64,000 bases of DNA from Pseudoduganella danionis (GTDB lineage Bacteria; Pseudomonadota; Gammaproteobacteria; Burkholderiales; Burkholderiaceae_D), in contig NZ_WNKW01000001.1 of assembly GCF_009720775.1 (NCBI RefSeq), forward strand, positions 620,001 through 684,000, in the 5' to 3' direction. How positions within the stretch are numbered: position 1 is the first letter of the stretch; the number at the start of each line of letters is the position of its first letter. The notes below the pieces were generated by a model, which saw nothing but the letters and a program-made list of their open reading frames with translations, was not told the DNA's origin and ran no database searches. Below, in pieces: positions 35,215 through 44,555 of the stretch. A program made the position numbers and the translations under genes.

Positions 35215-38200
35215 TTAGTGGCCACCTCCGGCAACCTGACGCAGCGGCGTGACGCTACGGCCATCCTGATCATCGTCATGCTGGGCTGGCCGGCGGCGCA
35301 GTTTGGCCATCAGTCGTTTCAGCAGGTGTTCCAGATCATCGATGTAGGTGAACACGGCCGGTACTACCAGCAGGCTAAGCAGGGTCGAGGTAATCAGCCC
35401 GCCGATCACCGTGATCGCCATCGGCGAACGGAAACTCGGATCGGCACCCAGACCCAGCGCCAGCGGCATCATGCCCGCGCCCATGGCGATGGTGGTCATC
35501 AGGATGGGACGGCTACGTTTGTGGCAGGCGTCTACCAGTGCCTCGAAGCGGCTCATGCCTTCCTGACGCGCCAGAATAGCATAATCAACTAACAAGATAG
35601 AGTTTTTCGTAACGATCCCCATCAGCATGATCAGGCCTATCATGGATGGCATGGACAGGGCGCGGCCCGTAATCAGCAGCGCCACGAAGGCGCCACCGAT
35701 CGAAAGCGGCAGGGCGGCCAGAATCGTCACCGGCTGCATGAAGTCCTTGAACAGCAGTACCAGCACGCAGTAGATGCACAGCACGCCGATCAGCATGGCG
35801 ATGCCGAAGCTGGCAAACAGCGCGGCCATTTCCTGCGTGTCGCCCAGTTCGGCGATCTTTACGGAGGGCGGCAAATTCTTCAGGGTAGGCAGGGCGCGCG
35901 CTTCTTCATTGACTTCGCCCAGCGCGCGTTTGCCCAGCTCCACTTCCAGCGTGACGTTGCGGCTGCGGTTCAGGCGGTTGATCTGGGCCGGACCGCTTTC
36001 CACCGCGATGCTGGCCACCGTGGCCAGCAGCACAGGGCCATTCTTGCCCGGCACGGTCAGGCGACCAATCGCATCGAGGTCGGCGCGCACGGCGTCCGGC
36101 AGCTTGACGCGGATAGGCACCTGACGCTCGGGCAGGTTCATCTTGGTCAGGTCGGTATCGTAATCGCCGGCCGTGGCCACGCGCACAGTCTGGCCTATGG
36201 CTGCTGCCGTCACACCCAGATCGGCTGCCTTGGCGAAGTCCGGCGTGACGATGATTTCCGGCCGCACCAGCGAAGCGCTGGAACGCACATTGCCCACGCC
36301 CTTCAGGGTACGCAGTTCGCGCTCGGCCTTTTGTGCCGTTTCTGCCAGCGCCACCGGATCTTCGCTGCGCAGCACCAGCTGCATTTTCACGCCGTTATCG
36401 GGCGGGCCCACCTTGAAGCGGGCGCCGGGGATGGCATTGAGCTTGTCGCGGATTTCGCCTTCCAGATCAGCCATGGAAGCCTTGCGTTCGTTGCGGTGCA
36501 CGGTGGTCAGGGTCAGCACGGCGCTGCGTGCTTCGGCTGCCGCACCGGGGGCGAAAGCGTCGCCGCTGGAGCCGCCGCCGATGGAGCTGAACACGGACTT
36601 GATGCCTTGGACTTCCATCGCCGCAGTGCGGGCGCGCTCGGCCACCACACGGGTTTCGGCCAGCGTGGAGCCGGGCGGTAGTTCCAGATTGATCTGGGTC
36701 TGCGAGCGGTCGGCGGCCGGTACGAAGCCGGTCGGCAGCAGGCCCACCAGCATGATGGAGCCAACGAAGAAGGCCATCGAAGCGCTGGCCGTGACCAGAC
36801 GGTGCTGCAAACACCAGCGCATCACCTTCATGTAGCGCGTCATCAGCCAGCCATCGGCCTGCTGCGCATGGGCGGCAGGCTTGAGCAGATAGGCCGCCAT
36901 CATCGGCGTGAGCAGACGGGCGACGACCAGCGAAGCCAGCACGGCTACCACGGCGGTCCAGCCGAACTGCTTGAAGAACAGGCCGGGAATGCCGCCCATG
37001 AAGGCGGTAGGCAGGAACACGGCCACCAGCGCAAAGGTGGTGGCGATTACCGCCATGCCGATTTCGTCGGCCGCTTCCATCGCCGCTTCCATCGGGGTTT
37101 TACCCATGCGCAGATGGCGCTCGATGTTTTCGATTTCCACGATGGCATCGTCCACCAGCACGCCTACCACCAGTGCCAGCGATAGCAAGGTCACGGTATT
37201 CAGGGTGTAGCCGAACAGATAGATGCCGAGGAAGGCCGGCAGTACGGACAGCGGCAGGGCGGCGGCGGCCACCAGCGTGGCGCGCCAGTCGCGCAGGAAC
37301 CACCACACCACCAGCACGGCAAGGATGGCACCTTCGTACAGCAGTTCCATCGAACCGCCAAAGTTTTCTTCGACGGGGAAGGCGTTGTCGATCACCTGTT
37401 TGAGTTCGACGCGCGGATTAGCCTGCGCCAGTTCTGCAATGGCGGCGCGCGCGCCCTTGGCCACCGCGAGTTCGCTGGCGCCCTTGGTGCGGAAGATTTC
37501 GAAGCCGATCACGGGGGCGCCATCCTGCAGCGCGATAGCGCGCGGTTCGGCCACGGTATCGGTCACCGTGGCTACCTGATCGAGACGTACACGGCGGCCG
37601 TCGGCCAGCGGCAGTTCCATCGCGCTCAGTTCGGCCGCGCTCTTGACGGTGGCGATGGTGCGCACTGCCTGTTCGGCGCCGCTCACGTCGCCACGGCCAC
37701 CGGGCGCTTCTTTCTGCACCAGGCGTAGCTGGCGCGATACATCGATGGCGGACACGCGCAGCGCTGCCATGCGGCTGTCATCGAGTTCCACACGGATTTC
37801 GCGCTTGACGCCGCCTACGCGTTTGATGGCACCCACGCCAGGTACGGCCAGCAGGCGCTTGGATACCGTGTTATCGACAAACCAGCTCAGTTCCTGCGTA
37901 TCGAGCTTTTCGCCCGCAGCGTTGGAAGCGGCGGCAGTAAAGGTCAGCACCACGCGGCCTGCGGTCGAAGCCTTGGTGACGGTGGGGTCGCGCAGTTCGG
38001 CCGGCATATCGGCTTTCACCCGTGCCACCGCGTCGCGCACATCGTTGACGGCGTCGGCGATCTGCTTTTCGAGGATGAATTCCACCGTGGTGGTGGAAAC
38101 GCCGTCCAGCACCGTGGTGTAGATGTTTTTTACCCCTTGCAGGGTGGCGACCGAATCTTCGAGCTTGCGTGCCACTTCGGTTTCGAGCTGCGCGGGCGCA

Positions 38201-38361
38201 CTGCCATCCAGCGTGGCGGTAATGGTGACGATGGGCAGTTCGATATCCGGGAAGTCCTGCACCGGATTGGCTTTGTAAGCCATCATGCCGGCCAGCGATA
38301 GCAATGCAAACAGCATGATCGCCGGTATCGGGTTCTTGATGGAGAGAGCAGAGAAGTTCAT
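35215..38361 (-). CDS. RND multidrug efflux pump, inner-membrane subunit
   Basis: A 1048-residue proton-driven transporter of the hydrophobe/amphiphile efflux (HAE1) type. It has an N-terminal helix (AIMLFALLSLAGMMAY), two large periplasmic loops and twelve predicted transmembrane helices. The fourth helix carries the proton-relay pair in VVGVLVDDAIVEIENIER, the RND signature, and the tenth helix region reads MGIVTKNSILLVDYA. It works as a trimer with the adaptor encoded 9 bases upstream and the outer-membrane channel before it, moving drugs or solvents from periplasm or inner membrane to the outside. Exact substrates cannot be read from sequence. Confidence 0.95.
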   Translation of the reverse strand: MNFSALSIKNPIPAIMLFALLSLAGMMAYKANPVQDFPDIELPIVTITATLDGSAPAQLETEVARKLEDSVATLQGVKNIYTTVLDGVSTTTVEFILEKQIADAVNDVRDAVARVKADMPAELRDPTVTKASTAGRVVLTFTAAASNAAGEKLDTQELSWFVDNTVSKRLLAVPGVGAIKRVGGVKREIRVELDDSRMAALRVSAIDVSRQLRLVQKEAPGGRGDVSGAEQAVRTIATVKSAAELSAMELPLADGRRVRLDQVATVTDTVAEPRAIALQDGAPVIGFEIFRTKGASELAVAKGARAAIAELAQANPRVELKQVIDNAFPVEENFGGSMELLYEGAILAVLVVWWFLRDWRATLVAAAALPLSVLPAFLGIYLFGYTLNTVTLLSLALVVGVLVDDAIVEIENIERHLRMGKTPMEAAMEAADEIGMAVIATTFALVAVFLPTAFMGGIPGLFFKQFGWTAVVAVLASLVVARLLTPMMAAYLLKPAAHAQQADGWLMTRYMKVMRWCLQHRLVTASASMAFFVGSIMLVGLLPTGFVPAADRSQTQINLELPPGSTLAETRVVAERARTAAMEVQGIKSVFSSIGGGSSGDAFAPGAAAEARSAVLTLTTVHRNERKASMADLEGEIRDKLNAIPGARFKVGPPDNGVKMQLVLRSEDPVALAETAQKAERELRTLKGVGNVRSSASLVRPEIIVTPDFAKAADLGVTAAAIGQTVRVATAGDYDTDLTKMNLPERQVPIRVKLPDAVRADLDAIGRLTVPGKNGPVLLATVASIAVESGPAQINRLNRSRNVTLEVELGKRALGEVNEEARALPTLKNLPPSVKIAELGDTQEMAALFASFGIAMLIGVLCIYCVLVLLFKDFMQPVTILAALPLSIGGAFVALLITGRALSMPSMIGLIMLMGIVTKNSILLVDYAILARQEGMSRFEALVDACHKRSRPILMTTIAMGAGMMPLALGLGADPSFRSPMAITVIGGLITSTLLSLLVVPAVFTYIDDLEHLLKRLMAKLRRRPAQHDDDQDGRSVTPLRQVAGGGH

Positions 38362-38370
38362 CGGCGTTCC

Positions 38371-39531
38371 TTATTTGGCGGCCACTTTGGCTGCGGCAGC
38401 GCTGTCGGCGACGTTGTGTACCAGATCACCATCGTTGAGGAAGCCGGCGCCGCGCACCACGATCTGCGTATCGCTGTTCAGACCATTCAGCACTTCGATG
38501 CGCTCGCCCAGACGGCGGCCCGGCTGCACGCGGATCTGGCTGACGTGGTTATCCGCATTCAGACGGAACACGAAGCTGAAGCCGTCACGCACCACGATGG
38601 CCTGCTGCGGCACGGTGATGGCGTCGGACGTGCCCAGATCGAACTGGCCGCTGGCGAACATGCCGGCTTTGAATGGCGCATCCTTGCCGCTGGTTGCGCT
38701 GGCAGGCAGGTCGACATACACCAGCGCCGAGCGGGTCTGGGCGTCCACGGTGGGGGCAATCATGCGGATCTTGCCGCTGGCGACGCTGCCGTTGGCGGCC
38801 TTGACGCTGGCTGTGGTGCCTGGCTTGAGCTGGCGCAGGTCGGCGGCCACCACTTCGGCACGCCATTCGAGGCGGCTTTGCAGAATCATGCGGAACAGTT
38901 CCGTGCCAGTGCCGGATACGGCGCCCACGGTGGCGCTGCGCGCCGTAATCACGCCGCTATCGGGCGCCACGACCTTGGTGTATTTCATGCGTAGCTGCTG
39001 GCTGGCCAGTGCGGCTTTGGCGGAAGCGATGCGCGCATTGGCGCTCTGTTCGGCCGTGGTGTACTGGCTGATCTGCTGGGCGCTCAGCGCGCCGGTGTTC
39101 TGCAGGCTGCGGGCGCGGGCGGCATTGGCCACGGCTTCGGCCGCATTGGCTTCGGCTTCCAGCAGGGCTGCCTTGGCCTGAGCCAGATCCGCTTCCACTG
39201 TTTCGGCGGCAAACACGGCCAGCACATCGCCTGCCTTGACTACATCGCCCACGTTGACGCGCACTTCGGCCAGCCGCAAACCATTCGACTGGCTGCTGAC
39301 ACTGGCCTCCTGCCATGCGGCCACATTGCCGTTGGCGGCCAGTTTGATGGGCAGGCGTGCTGCTTCGGGCTTGGCAGTGGTGACGGTCAGGGCTGGCTTG
39401 GCAGCCGCCGGTTTGGCATCGCTGGCAGCGTGCGAGGCAGGCGAGAACAGCGTCATGCCGACCACGCCGGCAGTAAAGATCGCCAGCAGGGCAAAGGCGA
39501 CAGGCTTGTAGGAGGTTTTCAGAGTTTTCAT
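38371..39531 (-). CDS. RND efflux periplasmic adaptor (membrane fusion protein)
   Basis: A 386-residue HlyD/AcrA-type adaptor. An N-terminal hydrophobic anchor (ALLAIFTAGVVGMTLF) without a lipobox Cys precedes the lipoyl half-motifs, an Ala-rich alpha-helical hairpin (KAALLEAEANAAEAVANAAR), a beta-barrel and a membrane-proximal domain. The motifs VSSQSNGLRLAEVRVNVGD and VVAPDSGVITARSATVG are the split lipoyl domain. It links the RND trimer at 35215-38361 with the outer-membrane channel at 39544-41061. The spacing to the neighbours is 9 and 12 bases, so the three are co-transcribed. Confidence 0.95.
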   Translation of the reverse strand: MKTLKTSYKPVAFALLAIFTAGVVGMTLFSPASHAASDAKPAAAKPALTVTTAKPEAARLPIKLAANGNVAAWQEASVSSQSNGLRLAEVRVNVGDVVKAGDVLAVFAAETVEADLAQAKAALLEAEANAAEAVANAARARSLQNTGALSAQQISQYTTAEQSANARIASAKAALASQQLRMKYTKVVAPDSGVITARSATVGAVSGTGTELFRMILQSRLEWRAEVVAADLRQLKPGTTASVKAANGSVASGKIRMIAPTVDAQTRSALVYVDLPASATSGKDAPFKAGMFASGQFDLGTSDAITVPQQAIVVRDGFSFVFRLNADNHVSQIRVQPGRRLGERIEVLNGLNSDTQIVVRGAGFLNDGDLVHNVADSAAAAKVAAK

Positions 39532-39543
39532 GGCGTACAGGGA

Positions 39544-41061
39544 TTATTGGGGGCTGGCGAGGGCGGAAGTGCCGTGGCGGTTGGCGGTATCGGTGCCAGC
39601 CGCAGGGCCGGTGCCGGTGTTCGGTACAGTACTGGCGCTGGACCAGCCGCCACCGGCGGCGCGGTACAGCGCCACCCAGGCAGCGCTACGCTCGCGCTGC
39701 AGATTGATCACGCTTTGTTCCGCCGCCAGGCGGGTGCGGCGTGCGTCTTCCAGTTCGAACAGGCTGGCGAGGCCGCCCTGGTAGCGCTGTTCGACGGCGC
39801 TGAAATTGACGCGATAGCCTTGCAGGGCGGTCTGGGCATCGCTGCTGCGCGCGGCGCTGGCATCGAGGTTGACCAGTGCCTGTTCCACTTCGCTGACTGC
39901 CTGACGTACCGTGGCGCGGTAGCTGCTGACGGCACTGTCGTAGCGGGCCCGTGCGGCTTCCACATTGGCGCTGCGCTTGCCGCTATCGAAGATGGGCAGC
40001 GTCATGGACAGCGGGCCGATCGTCCAGGTATCGGTTTTGGTGTTGTCGCCGCCGGCGCGGAAATTCGCCACGCCGACCGAGCCAGACAGGGTCAGGCGCG
40101 GATAGCGCGCGGCCTGCGCTGTGCCGACGTCGGCACTGGCGGCGCTGACGGCGCGTTCGGCGCTGAACACGTCGGGGCGCTGGTTCAGGGTGCTGGCTGG
40201 CAGTTCGGCAATCGCAATGGCTGGGGCGCTAGCTGCTGCGCCAGCGTCAGTGCCAGCAGCACCAGCACCAGCTGCAGCAGCGTTGCCGCTGGCGCTTGCC
40301 AGCTGGCGGCGCAGTTCCGGTTCGGTGATCGCCGTCAGTGCGGCCAGGACTTTGACATCGACATCGCAGGCGGCGCGCTGGGCGATGGCGCGGCTATTGC
40401 CATCGGCAGCGCTGGCGCGTGCCAGTGCCAGACTGGCGGGCGACTGGAAGCCCGCCTGCGCACTGAGTTCGGTCAGGCGTGCCGTATCGGTGCGCGAAGC
40501 GGCATCCTGTCTGGCCACGGCCAGCAGCCGTTCGCAGGCACGCAGGCCGTAATACTGGTTGGCCACTTCGGCCGCCACGGAGACGCGCGCATCATGCCAG
40601 CCCGCGCGGGCGCTATCGTAGCGCTGCTGCGCCGCATCGCGCGCTGCACGGTTGGCGCCGAACAGGTCGATCTCCCAGCTAGCCTGCAGGGCAGCCTGCG
40701 AGACGGTGCCCATAGGTAGCGTGGATTGCTGGTTGGCGCGGCTGATGCTGGTGGCCGCATCAAGCGAGGGCGCCAGCGCGGCACCGGCTGCCACACGTTC
40801 GGCGCGCGACTGGGCAATGCGGCTGGCTGCTGCCGCCACATTCGGGCTGGCTGCCTGCGCTGCATCGATCAGCTGCACCAGCAGGGCATCGTTCTGGGCA
40901 CGCCACCAGTTGGCCAGCTCGGTCTGATTGCCGTGATGGGGCAGCGGCGCCTGCCACTGTGGCGGCACCTGCGCCGTCACATGGGGCGCAGGCACCGGGG
41001 TGGCGCAGGCGCTCAGCGCTGCCACGGCAGCTAATGCTCCCGTGCGTTGAAGTAGCTTCAT
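39544..41061 (-). CDS. RND efflux outer-membrane lipoprotein channel (NodT/OprM family)
   Basis: A 505-residue TolC-like outer-membrane channel of the NodT branch. The signal sequence ends in the lipobox LSAC (AAVAALSACATPVPAP), so the mature protein is lipid-modified at Cys. It has the two sequence repeats of the family, with the first helical hairpin NVAAAASRIAQSRAERVAAGA and the second RYDSAVSSYRATVRQAVSEVE. I chose the ATG at 41061 because it begins the lipoprotein signal and has AGGAT before it; the longer frame to 41136 is unlikely because it reads into the tetR gene. It lies 2 bases after the tetR stop. Confidence 0.94.
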   Translation of the reverse strand: MKLLQRTGALAAVAALSACATPVPAPHVTAQVPPQWQAPLPHHGNQTELANWWRAQNDALLVQLIDAAQAASPNVAAAASRIAQSRAERVAAGAALAPSLDAATSISRANQQSTLPMGTVSQAALQASWEIDLFGANRAARDAAQQRYDSARAGWHDARVSVAAEVANQYYGLRACERLLAVARQDAASRTDTARLTELSAQAGFQSPASLALARASAADGNSRAIAQRAACDVDVKVLAALTAITEPELRRQLASASGNAAAAGAGAAGTDAGAAASAPAIAIAELPASTLNQRPDVFSAERAVSAASADVGTAQAARYPRLTLSGSVGVANFRAGGDNTKTDTWTIGPLSMTLPIFDSGKRSANVEAARARYDSAVSSYRATVRQAVSEVEQALVNLDASAARSSDAQTALQGYRVNFSAVEQRYQGGLASLFELEDARRTRLAAEQSVINLQRERSAAWVALYRAAGGGWSSASTVPNTGTGPAAGTDTANRHGTSALASPQ

Positions 41062-41063
41062 GC

Positions 41064-41747
41064 TTATCCTTGTTGAAGTTTGTTTTTCTCGGCCTGCACC
41101 AGTGCCTCGGCGTAGTCGCCCAGATGCTGCAGCCAATCGGCCACGGCTTGCGGAGTGGCCAGCAGGTGAGGTGTGATGGTATGAATGATGTCGCGCCCGA
41201 CCAGTAGCTGGATGGCCATGCCGACCAGTGCATAGGCCAGCCGGTGCACGCGGTCGTCAGGCTGGGCCAGGCCCAGATGGCGGCTCAGTACTCCCACCAG
41301 CGCCAGATGTTCGGGCTTGATGTTGTTGTGGATTTCACGTTCCCACAGCCCGGTCGGCTCCAGCATTTCGCGGTAGAACAGACGCACCAGCTGCTGGGCA
41401 TCCTCGCCCGCCAGCAAAGGCGCCAGAAGCTGGCGGTAGTAACCGTCGAGCGACTGGCGCAGCGTGTAGTGCGGCTGGTCGAACTGGGCGATGTTGTCGG
41501 GCGCCGGCTCGCACATGGCAGCAAAGCAGGCTTGATACAGGCCGGCCTTGTCACCGAAGTAGTAGCTGATGGCGGCCACGTTGGCACCGGCCGCCTGGGC
41601 GATTTCGCGTGTCGACGTGCGGCTGTAACCTTGATTGCCGAATAGACGCGTGGCCGCCTGCAGCAGGCGGGTGCGCGACTGCTCGCCATCGGAACGGGGT
41701 TTGCGGCTGTCGTCGTGAGCGGGTAGAGAGGATGATTTTGCGTTCAT
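41064..41747 (-). CDS. TetR-family repressor of the RND operon (CecR-like)
   Basis: A 227-residue regulator. The N-terminal HTH (TRLLQAATRLFGNQGYSRTS, TREIAQAAGANVAAISYYFG) is classical TetR, and the C-terminal half resembles the CecR/YbiH ligand domain (REMLEPTGLWEREIHNNIKPEH). Cecr-type proteins control efflux genes. It is the first gene of the operon tetR, channel, adaptor, pump, all on the minus strand within a few bases. A 40-bp imperfect palindrome starts 18 bases upstream of the start codon and probably binds the repressor, giving autoregulation of the whole operon, relieved by a toxic ligand. Confidence 0.93.
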   Translation of the reverse strand: MNAKSSSLPAHDDSRKPRSDGEQSRTRLLQAATRLFGNQGYSRTSTREIAQAAGANVAAISYYFGDKAGLYQACFAAMCEPAPDNIAQFDQPHYTLRQSLDGYYRQLLAPLLAGEDAQQLVRLFYREMLEPTGLWEREIHNNIKPEHLALVGVLSRHLGLAQPDDRVHRLAYALVGMAIQLLVGRDIIHTITPHLLATPQAVADWLQHLGDYAEALVQAEKNKLQQG

Positions 41748-41765
41748 GGCGCCATTACATCACAT

Positions 41766-41805
41766 AATTTAAACGATTGATATAACTAAATCAGTTGTTT
41801 AAATT
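41766..41805. promoter_or_regulatory. TetR operator candidate, 40-bp inverted repeat
   Basis: Arms AATTTAAACGATTGAT (41766-41781) and ATCAGTTGTTTAAATT (41790-41805) pair at 14 of 16 positions around an 8-base centre. The AT-rich palindrome lies directly upstream of tetR in its promoter region. Confidence 0.65.
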
Positions 41806-42079
41806 AAGGCGCGTAAGCCGCCATGGGAACGAAGTCGTCCCCCTGCCTGAATCAGCAACTGATGCAGTGCAGTCGTATGGCTAAGGGAAATATTGTGGGG
41901 AGAATAAAAAAAATGCCCGCGACCAGATGGGCGGGCATAGTTCCAATGTCAGGCGACATACGGAGGAGACAGTTCTACTATAGTCCTGTTTATGTTGCGG
42001 TGCAATACCGTAGAACTACGCTGTCGTTCTCGCCAGATTGGTAAAAAATTAAATCCTCTGCTGCGCTGCGGTCCTGACT
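41806..42079. other. Intergenic region without a convincing gene
   Basis: This stretch, next to the tetR operator and ending at the dioxygenase gene, has no convincing gene. A 73-residue open frame at 41823-42044 has no ribosome site, no family and overlaps the terminator, so I do not call it. It contains that terminator (41906-41938) and an 8-base inverted repeat AGTTCTAC/GTAGAACT at 41971-41978 and 42010-42017 of unknown meaning. Confidence 0.6.
41906..41938 (-). terminator. Intrinsic terminator for the 2OG dioxygenase unit
   Basis: On the minus strand ATGCCCGC, a loop of 10 bases and GCGGGCAT are followed by a run of T (41906-41912 are A on the plus strand). It would end transcription coming from the dioxygenase gene at 42080-42817. 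Confidence 0.75.
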
Positions 42080-42817
42080 TCAGGGCTGGCCCTGGAAACC
42101 GTTGCTGCGCCAGGTCAACACCAGCGTGTCGCGGTGGCCGTAGTGCTGCAGCGGCTGGATGGGCGTCGATTCGTGGATCACGGCGGCATCATCGAGCAGC
42201 AGCAGGGTCCATGGCTCGCTCAGCGTGAAGCGCTTGCCATTGGGGCCGTCTGCTTCAAACAGGCGCGATTCGCCGCCCTTGATATCCTTGCGCCCGATCA
42301 GGATCACGGCGACGAAATCGACACCGTCGCGGTGCGCCCCTTCCGGCGTGGGCCGGCCTATGCCGTCCGTCGTGTCGATGCGGAACTGGTGCGCCTCGAC
42401 GTACCAGGGCGTGCTGCTGCGCCGCGCAGCGCTGCACAGCTGCCCGAGTCCCTGCAGCAGGGCCGGCCAGGCAGGCAGGGCCACGGTCTCGGCCAGCATG
42501 GGTTCGAACAATCGGTTCATGCCGCCATGCAGCGCGTTGTATTCAAGCGGCTGCCAGTGGGCGCGGTGCGGCGTCTGCTGCAGTTCGCTGCCATGCAGGA
42601 TGAAGCAGGAATGGCGCCGGCGCCGGTAGCGCCCGCCGTCCTTCATGTACAGATCGGGCTCCAGCCCTTCCCAGCTGGGGATTAGCTGGTTCAGCGTGGC
42701 CAGCGGCACGCCGGCCAGGGCGGCCACATCCTGCGGCGGCAGGATGGCATAGCCATCCTTGCGCAGCGCTTCAGCCATTTGCGAGGGGTGGGTGTAGAAC
42801 GGTGCGGGACTGGTCAT
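42080..42817 (-). CDS. 2OG-Fe(II) dioxygenase family protein (PF10014-like)
   Basis: A 245-residue non-heme iron, 2-oxoglutarate-dependent oxygenase related to the amino-acid hydroxylase family that includes L-isoleucine 4-hydroxylase. The iron ligands are visible as His162 and Asp164 in EGAHRDGVDF and a distal His215 in VIHESTPI, with Arg229 in GHRDTLVLTW as likely 2-oxoglutarate contact. KGGESRLFEAD is a family motif. I chose the ATG at 42817, which puts the DGYAILPP segment near the N-terminus. It lies 8 bases downstream of an OhrR-type regulator, so a redox or oxidant link is possible. The substrate is not identifiable; free aliphatic amino acids are the family precedent. Confidence 0.8.
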   Translation of the reverse strand: MTSPAPFYTHPSQMAEALRKDGYAILPPQDVAALAGVPLATLNQLIPSWEGLEPDLYMKDGGRYRRRRHSCFILHGSELQQTPHRAHWQPLEYNALHGGMNRLFEPMLAETVALPAWPALLQGLGQLCSAARRSSTPWYVEAHQFRIDTTDGIGRPTPEGAHRDGVDFVAVILIGRKDIKGGESRLFEADGPNGKRFTLSEPWTLLLLDDAAVIHESTPIQPLQHYGHRDTLVLTWRSNGFQGQP

Positions 42818-42825
42818 GGTCGGGT

Positions 42826-43278
42826 CTAGCTGGCGGACATCAAGCTGGCGCGCAGGGCGTCCAGCTGGGTTTTCATACCGACCACCTGATCCACGCTGCA
42901 ATGCGTGGCCTGCAGGATGGAGGGCGGCAGTTTGGCGGCTTCGTGGCGCAGCGCGTCGCCTTGCGGCGTCAGGCTGATGATGACCTGGCGCTCGTCGCTG
43001 GCAGCACGCGCGCGCGTCAGCAGGCCGGCCTGCTCCATGCGCTTGAGCAGCGGGGTCAGGGTGGCTGAATCAAGAAACAGGCGTTCGCCCACTTCCGATA
43101 CGGTCAGTTCGTTGCGCTCCCATAGCACCATCATGACCAGATATTGCGAATAGGTCAGGCCCAGGCCGCGCAGCAGCTTGCGGTACAGCTTGCTCATCGC
43201 GAGCGAGGTCGAGTACAGAGCGAAGCACAACTGCTGGTCCAGTTGCGGTACGCCGGAAGGGGGAGCTTGAGTAGTCAT
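42826..43278 (-). CDS. OhrR-type MarR regulator (two-cysteine class)
   Basis: A 150-residue winged-helix repressor of the MarR family. The opening [20 protein letters not shown], with reactive Cys18, is the OhrR signature, and a second cysteine at position 127 (ATHCSVDQ) matches the C-terminal cysteine of two-Cys OhrR proteins. Winged-helix motifs are [20 protein letters not shown] and [16 protein letters not shown]. These repressors release DNA when organic hydroperoxides oxidise Cys. No ohr peroxidase gene is adjacent; the neighbour is a 2OG dioxygenase. A TACAATTG element at 43303-43310 upstream resembles an OhrR half-site. The start at 43278 gives the usual length. Confidence 0.85.
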   Translation of the reverse strand: MTTQAPPSGVPQLDQQLCFALYSTSLAMSKLYRKLLRGLGLTYSQYLVMMVLWERNELTVSEVGERLFLDSATLTPLLKRMEQAGLLTRARAASDERQVIISLTPQGDALRHEAAKLPPSILQATHCSVDQVVGMKTQLDALRASLMSAS

Positions 43279-43427
43279 GCATCCAGTATAAGTAGTGCGC
43301 GATACAATTGCAAGCAAAGCGGCACTGCTGGCGTTGCCGGGTCACCAAATTAAGCGGAGAAAAATGTCTGGCAGGCACTATGGTCGGTTAATATAACGCT
43401 AGGGATTAACCTTGGGAGTAGCAGCGG

Positions 43428-44543
43428 ATGAACACCAGGAAGGCCATCGTACTGATTGCCGATGCAGCGGCGGACAACCTGATCTCGATTAACGGGATGC
43501 TACAGGAGCACTATGAAGTGCTGCTGGCGAATCAGGGCGCCGGTGTGCTGCAGCTGATGCAGCAGGTGCCGCGGCCGGATCTGGTACTGCTCGATACGGC
43601 GCTGCCCGATATGGATGGCTACAACGTTTGCCAGCAGCTCAAGTCCAGTCCCGATACGGCGGAAATCCCCGTGATCTTCCTGCAGCAGGAAGCCGACGAA
43701 GCACGCGCCCTGCTCGAGGGCGGCGTCGATGTGCTGCACAAGCCCGTGCTGGCCGATCTGCTGCGCGCCCGCGTGGCGGCCCACCTCGAACTGCGCCACT
43801 CGCGCGAGCTGCTCAAGCAGCAGCGCAACCTGCTCGAGCATGTGGTGGAAGAGCTGACGGTGGAACTGAGCCAGATGCTCGATGCGATGATCTGGGCGCT
43901 GGCTTCGCTGGCCGAAACGCGCGAATACGAAACCGCCAACCACCTGCGCCGCGTGCAGCACTATGTGGCGGCGCTGGGGCGTCAGCTATGCAGCCATCCG
44001 CGCTTTACCGAAGAGCTGAGCGCAGCGAATATCAAGGCGCTGTTCAAGGCTGCGCCGCTACACGATATCGGCAAGGTATCGATACCGGATGCCATCCTGC
44101 TCAAGCCGGACCGCCTGACGGAAGCCGAATTCGCCATTATCAAACAGCATACAGTGTTTGGCCGCGATGCCATCGTGGCGGTGGAAAACCAGCTTGGCTA
44201 CTCCAACACCTTCCTGCGCTTTGCGCGCGAAATCACCTACTCGCATCAGGAAAAATATGATGGCAGCGGTTATCCGCAAGGGCTGGTGGGCGATGCCATC
44301 CCCATCTCGGCGCGCCTGATGGCGGTGGCCGATGTGTACGATGCGCTGATTTCCAAGCGCGTCTACAAGCCGGCCTTCAGCCACGAGACGGCGATGGAAA
44401 TGATACGCCAGGGGAGCGGCGAACATTTCGATCCCGATGTGGTCGATGCCATGCTGACCATAGAAGAGGAATTCATGGAGATCGCCGCGCGCTACCGCGA
44501 CGAGGCTGATACTCCCGCCTGTGCGCCCGCTGCGCTGGAATAG
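43428..44543 (+). CDS. HD-GYP protein with degenerate receiver domain
   Basis: A 371-residue paralogue of the regulator at 31130. The HD-GYP domain is intact (LHDIGKVSIPD, HTVFG, YSHQEKYDGSGYPQGL, DVYDALISKR), so it should degrade cyclic di-GMP. The receiver is unusual. The acidic pair normally DD is Asp12-Ala13 in LIADAAADN, while the phospho-acceptor Asp56 (LLDTALPD) and the Lys in LHKPV remain. Loss of one acidic residue would weaken magnesium binding, so phosphorylation may be slow or replaced by another signal. It is 12 bases upstream of the CHASE histidine kinase, which should be its partner. Confidence 0.9.
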   Translation: MNTRKAIVLIADAAADNLISINGMLQEHYEVLLANQGAGVLQLMQQVPRPDLVLLDTALPDMDGYNVCQQLKSSPDTAEIPVIFLQQEADEARALLEGGVDVLHKPVLADLLRARVAAHLELRHSRELLKQQRNLLEHVVEELTVELSQMLDAMIWALASLAETREYETANHLRRVQHYVAALGRQLCSHPRFTEELSAANIKALFKAAPLHDIGKVSIPDAILLKPDRLTEAEFAIIKQHTVFGRDAIVAVENQLGYSNTFLRFAREITYSHQEKYDGSGYPQGLVGDAIPISARLMAVADVYDALISKRVYKPAFSHETAMEMIRQGSGEHFDPDVVDAMLTIEEEFMEIAARYRDEADTPACAPAALE

Positions 44544-44555
44544 GCGCTAGCACCC

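Noticed and set aside
39430-40719. A 429-residue plus-strand frame across the adaptor and channel genes
   Set aside because: Antisense to two genes with diagnostic efflux motifs; low-complexity Gly/Ala content.
41823-42044. A 73-residue plus-strand open frame between tetR and the dioxygenase
   Set aside because: No ribosome site, no family, and it runs through a strong terminator hairpin.
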